Shown piece by piece: positions 60,957 to 64,000 of a stretch of 64,000 nt of DNA. The notes below the pieces were generated by a model that was given only the letters and a program-made list of their open reading frames with translations, was not told where the DNA came from and ran no database searches. The stretch comes from Hyphomicrobium sp. MC1 (GTDB taxonomy: Bacteria > Pseudomonadota > Alphaproteobacteria > Rhizobiales > Hyphomicrobiaceae): the NCBI RefSeq assembly GCF_000253295.1, contig NC_015717.1:3534001-3598000 (forward strand), in the 5' to 3' direction. A program made the position numbers and the translations under genes. Numbering within the stretch: position 1 is the first letter of the stretch; each line of letters begins with the position of its first letter.

Positions 60957-63581
60957 TTAAGGCTCAACGGCCTCTGGAATTTTGTTGTCCTGAGGGCTCG
61001 CTACCGTACGTGGCGGGCCCATTAATATGGGCTGGAATAGAACGGCAGCCGCGAGCGTCGTCACCAGCGAAAGGGCGAGCAATTCGCCCATGCTTGACGT
61101 GCCGGGATGGCTTGAAAAGAACAGACTTCCGAAGGCCACCGCCGTCGTCATCGCGCTGAACATGACAGCGCGCGTCAACGGCGATGCAAGCAGGCTCGTT
61201 TCACCCGCGCGCCATGCCAGCACATAATAAATCTTGAACGCCACTCCGACGCCGAGCAGCACCGGCAGCGCGATGATATTTGCGAAATTGAGCGGCAGTT
61301 TCAGCAGCACGCAAAGCTCCAGCGTCACGACACCTGCGAGCAGCAGCGGCACGAGCGTCAACAGCACGTCCGTCACTCGGCGCAGCGCGACGAACAGAAT
61401 GATCGTGATCGAAACGAACGCCAGCAGCCCCGCCTGAATGAAGGCACGAACGACCGTCTTTGCCGATTCCTGGATCAGGATCGGGACGCCGGTTGCGTTC
61501 GGATCGACGGCGAGAACAGCAGATGCGAACCGGCGCAAATTGGCGTTGTCGTTGCCGTCACCCTTCGGGCCGACTTCGACGCGGGCATGGCCGTCGGCTG
61601 TCACCCAGTCGGCGACGATTTCGGGCGGCAGGTTTTTCAACGTGATCGGTTCCGCTTTAAGAGCGGCGCGGATCTGTGTCAGTCGCAGTTTCATGCCGTC
61701 GAGCAATGCGGCGCCGATTTTGGCGCGGACATCAGGGGTTGCATCGGCGAGCTTGCGCAGCGTGCTCGCCATGTGCGCGGCGAGCGGCGAAGCGCCAGGC
61801 AATTTGCTGACGTCCTCGAAATCCTTGGCGGTATCGAGAAGCGTCTGCCTCGTGTCGGCGTCTGTCGGGGCGTCCGCGACCTCGTCCGGCTCGATTGTCG
61901 GGCCGATCAAATCGTAGCAATCGCGGATGAGCGCCAGCTTTTCATCCTGATGATCGGGAACGAAGCTTGCGAGCGTTACGGTGCGGTCGACCTCGGGCAG
62001 CCTGTCGAGTTTCGTCGCGAGCGCTTTGGCATCGGCGAGGTTCGGTGTCAGAATTTCGATCGTGTTCGGCGCGGTGTTCGGATCGCGCATCAGGTCATTG
62101 AAGGTCGAGACGGATTCGACTTTTTGGCTGCGCAGATTGATCGGATTGAAGTCGAATTCGAGCTTTGCGAGCAGCGGCAATCCAGCCGCCACGCCAACTG
62201 CAGTGAGCACAAGAATGATCTTGCGATGCCGGGCCATGAAGCGATCGACCGGCTGCAGCGAGCGGTAGCCGACATCGTGCAACTCACCGGGTGGGTTCAG
62301 CACCTCCAGAAGCGCCGGAAGCAGCGTTATGCTGGTTAAAAACGCGACGATCATGCCGCTACCGGCGATGAGACCTAGTTCGGAAACGCCGACGTAATCG
62401 GTCGGCAAGAAGGCATAAAATCCAGCGGTTGTGGCCGCGGCAGCGAGCGCCAAGGGCTTGCCCGCATTGCGTCCGGCCGCGACGAGTGAATCCCGAAGCC
62501 CTTGTCGGCTGAAGCGTTCGTGCCGATAGCGCACGGCATACTGGATGCCGAAATCCACACCGATGCCGACGAACAAGACCGCAAAAGCAACGGAGATGAG
62601 ATTGAGCGCGCCGACGAGATAGAGACCGAGCGCTGCCGTGATCGCGAGGCCGGAAAATAGACCGACAAGCACGGCAAAGATGATCTTGCCGGATCGCAGC
62701 GCCAGCCAAAGAATGACCAGCACAGCAGCAATGGTAAGCGTAGTATTGAGTGCTGCGCCTTCCGCGACCGTGCCGAACTCCTCATCCGCCATTGGGACTG
62801 AGCCGGTGAGACGGACCCGAACGCCATTCTCAGGGGTCAACCCCAGCTGTTTGGCCGTCGCGCGAATGAGAACGGTCGCTTCGGCACCGGGTTCGAGATC
62901 GGAATAATTCAAAACCGGTTTTACTTCGAGAAAGCGACGTAGCTCCGACGGGCTCGGCGCGCCGCCAGTCAGCAACTGCCCCCATGAAAAGTACGTCGGC
63001 TTGCCGGCCAGCATGCCGTCCATGGCATTGGCCATCACACCCAAAGGCTTCTCGAAATCGATCCACTTCGCCCGATCTTCTTTGATGCCGAGCGGGACGA
63101 GCGCCAATGCTTTCGCCAAGCCATTGAGGGTCGGATCAGCCGATAGCGTGCCGAGCACCGGCTGTGCCTTGATGAGGCCTGCCGTAATGTCTTGTACCTC
63201 GGGCAGCGACAGATAGAGCAAGCCGTTCTTGTCGAAGAACGGTCCGCCATCGCGTCGGCGCACGATCTGGAACGGGTCTGGTTTTGATTTGCTGAGAGCG
63301 GCTGCGAGCTCGGCGGCGGCGCTCTCTGTCAGCTCCGGCGTTTTACCGTCGATGACTATATCGATCGTGTCGGTGTGCTGGGAAAACGCAGCGTCGAACT
63401 GGCGTTCGCGCTTACGCCAATCAAGCTCCGGCGAAATCAGCTGACTCGTGTCGGTGGTAATCGCAAAATTATTGACGACGTAATAAATCGCGCCCGCAGA
63501 GACAGCGAGGCCAAGCAAAATCGTCAGCCATGACAGCCGCACCGAGGCTGCAACAATGCCGGCAACGACGCGCTCGATCAT
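60957..63581 (-). CDS. hpnN: Hopanoid transporter HpnN (RND family)
   Basis: An 874-residue MmpL/RND-type protein with two repeats of one helix, a large periplasmic loop and five helices. Typical segments are FAVLFVGIGVDFGIQYAVRYRHE and LPLNFANIIALPVLLGVGVAFKIYYVLAWR. HpnN moves hopanoids from the inner to the outer membrane in Rhodopseudomonas. The start MIERVVAGIVAASVRLSW is set at the first helix; the frame stays open 36 codons upstream with ATGs at 63611 and 63671, so the N-terminus is uncertain. Convergent with hpnJ. Confidence 0.92.
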   Translation of the reverse strand: MIERVVAGIVAASVRLSWLTILLGLAVSAGAIYYVVNNFAITTDTSQLISPELDWRKRERQFDAAFSQHTDTIDIVIDGKTPELTESAAAELAAALSKSKPDPFQIVRRRDGGPFFDKNGLLYLSLPEVQDITAGLIKAQPVLGTLSADPTLNGLAKALALVPLGIKEDRAKWIDFEKPLGVMANAMDGMLAGKPTYFSWGQLLTGGAPSPSELRRFLEVKPVLNYSDLEPGAEATVLIRATAKQLGLTPENGVRVRLTGSVPMADEEFGTVAEGAALNTTLTIAAVLVILWLALRSGKIIFAVLVGLFSGLAITAALGLYLVGALNLISVAFAVLFVGIGVDFGIQYAVRYRHERFSRQGLRDSLVAAGRNAGKPLALAAAATTAGFYAFLPTDYVGVSELGLIAGSGMIVAFLTSITLLPALLEVLNPPGELHDVGYRSLQPVDRFMARHRKIILVLTAVGVAAGLPLLAKLEFDFNPINLRSQKVESVSTFNDLMRDPNTAPNTIEILTPNLADAKALATKLDRLPEVDRTVTLASFVPDHQDEKLALIRDCYDLIGPTIEPDEVADAPTDADTRQTLLDTAKDFEDVSKLPGASPLAAHMASTLRKLADATPDVRAKIGAALLDGMKLRLTQIRAALKAEPITLKNLPPEIVADWVTADGHARVEVGPKGDGNDNANLRRFASAVLAVDPNATGVPILIQESAKTVVRAFIQAGLLAFVSITIILFVALRRVTDVLLTLVPLLLAGVVTLELCVLLKLPLNFANIIALPVLLGVGVAFKIYYVLAWRAGETSLLASPLTRAVMFSAMTTAVAFGSLFFSSHPGTSSMGELLALSLVTTLAAAVLFQPILMGPPRTVASPQDNKIPEAVEP

Positions 63582-63932
63582 GCTTCGAGCACCGTCACGT
63601 TTGGGCGGCATTGCGGAGTGTCGTGTTTGGCCATTCTGCGGCGACTCTTCCTGTTCGTAAGCAAAGGGCATCCCTCCCAACCACTGCACTCCGGACGGCC
63701 GTCATGTCGAGCCGCTAGGGGGAGGAGCATGCGATCTGTGTTGCTTTTGAGACACGTCATACCGCCAGCGTGAATGGCGCGACGCTGGCTTTGCTGCCCC
63801 GCACAGCGTTCGCGCGTAAGGTCAGAGATATTCAAGGGTGGGCACGTCAAAGCTATCAGTCTTTGACGTACGGATTTAAGGCTGAAGCCCGCAACGGCGA
63901 TGCCCGGTTGGCAGAAAACGGGGGGTTTCTGC
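63582..63932. other. Intergenic region between hpnN and ispH
   Basis: About 350 bases, the first 108 of which could be coding if an upstream hpnN start is used. It must hold the divergent promoters of hpnN and ispH; I see no clear elements or RNA. Confidence 0.5.
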
Positions 63933-64000
63933 ATGAAAGTGATTCTGGCACAGCCCCGGGGATTTTGCGCAGGCGTCGTTCGTGCGATCGACACCGTCGA
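63933..64000 (+). CDS. ispH: 4-hydroxy-3-methylbut-2-enyl diphosphate reductase, N-terminal fragment
   Basis: The first 22 codons lie in the window; the gene continues beyond the right edge. MKVILAQPRGFCAGVVRAID is the characteristic N-terminus of IspH (LytB), with the first Fe-S cluster cysteine in GFCAGV. IspH makes isopentenyl and dimethylallyl diphosphate in the last MEP step. GGGGGG precedes the ATG by about eight bases. With dxs nearby, the hopanoid block holds both the first and the last enzyme of the pathway. Confidence 0.92.
   Translation, partial: MKVILAQPRGFCAGVVRAIDTV

Overview
The window is GC-rich, densely coded DNA from an alphaproteobacterium, probably of the order Hyphomicrobiales and perhaps close to Hyphomicrobium. 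That placement is an inference. It rests on hopanoid genes (hpnM, hpnI, hpnJ, hpnN), a lanthanide-type PQQ alcohol dehydrogenase with its own cytochrome c, an FNR/FixK-type site at a cydDCABX operon, Cys-Trp type cobalt transport genes (cbtBA) under a cobalamin riboswitch, and an exosortase E/VPEID-CTERM pair. I saw no rRNA, tRNA, insertion sequence, integrase or CRISPR array.

Region 1-25 kb is accessory in character and partly decayed. It opens with the first 19 codons of a glutathione S-transferase, then a broken HAD phosphatase, a DUF3300 protein and a formylglycine-generating enzyme. A Tat-exported transglutaminase-like protein, an MFP relic, a zinc alcohol dehydrogenase, a dihaem cytochrome c, an MFS relic, a cupin and an RlmL-type methyltransferase follow. 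Next come a Wzm/Wzt-type polysaccharide ABC exporter, a proline-rich membrane protein, an EthD protein and a luciferase-like monooxygenase. The most notable locus is at 16.5-18.4 kb: a 59-residue protein with a C-terminal VPEID-CTERM-like sorting tail lies directly upstream of an exosortase fused to a CPBP (CAAX-type) protease. After it come a TetR-controlled AaeB/AaeX/AaeA-type efflux operon, a dienelactone hydrolase, a frameshifted periplasmic protein and a secreted pepsin-like aspartic protease homologue.

Region 25-45 kb is respiration and metal supply. cydDCABX encodes a bd-type quinol oxidase and its assembly ABC transporter. TonB and a haem-type TonB-dependent receptor come next. The efeU-efeO-efeB operon carries a second EfeO-like gene, and a perfect 10-bp inverted repeat plus an FNR box stand upstream. 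A zinc ABC importer (AztABC type) is preceded by a 41-residue membrane microprotein. Then come a secreted HExxH protein and a His-rich NicO-family (ZevB/RcnA-like) transporter. Two similar Zur-like sites lie in front of the zinc genes.

Region 45-54 kb holds an ankyrin protein, a cytochrome c and the PQQ dehydrogenase (separated by a strong terminator), a histidine-phosphatase homologue that has lost its catalytic histidine, the riboswitch with cbtB and cbtA, a DUF1289 protein, a LysR/AhpD-like pair and a tandem duplicate of small Cys-rich secreted proteins.

Region 54-64 kb is an isoprenoid/hopanoid/outer-membrane block: dxs, hpnM, mlaA, hpnI, hpnJ, hpnN and the start of ispH. Precursor supply, side-chain modification and transport of hopanoids to the outer membrane are therefore side by side. 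Four broken genes fall in the first 24 kb and none were noticed after it, so that part looks less stable than the rest.
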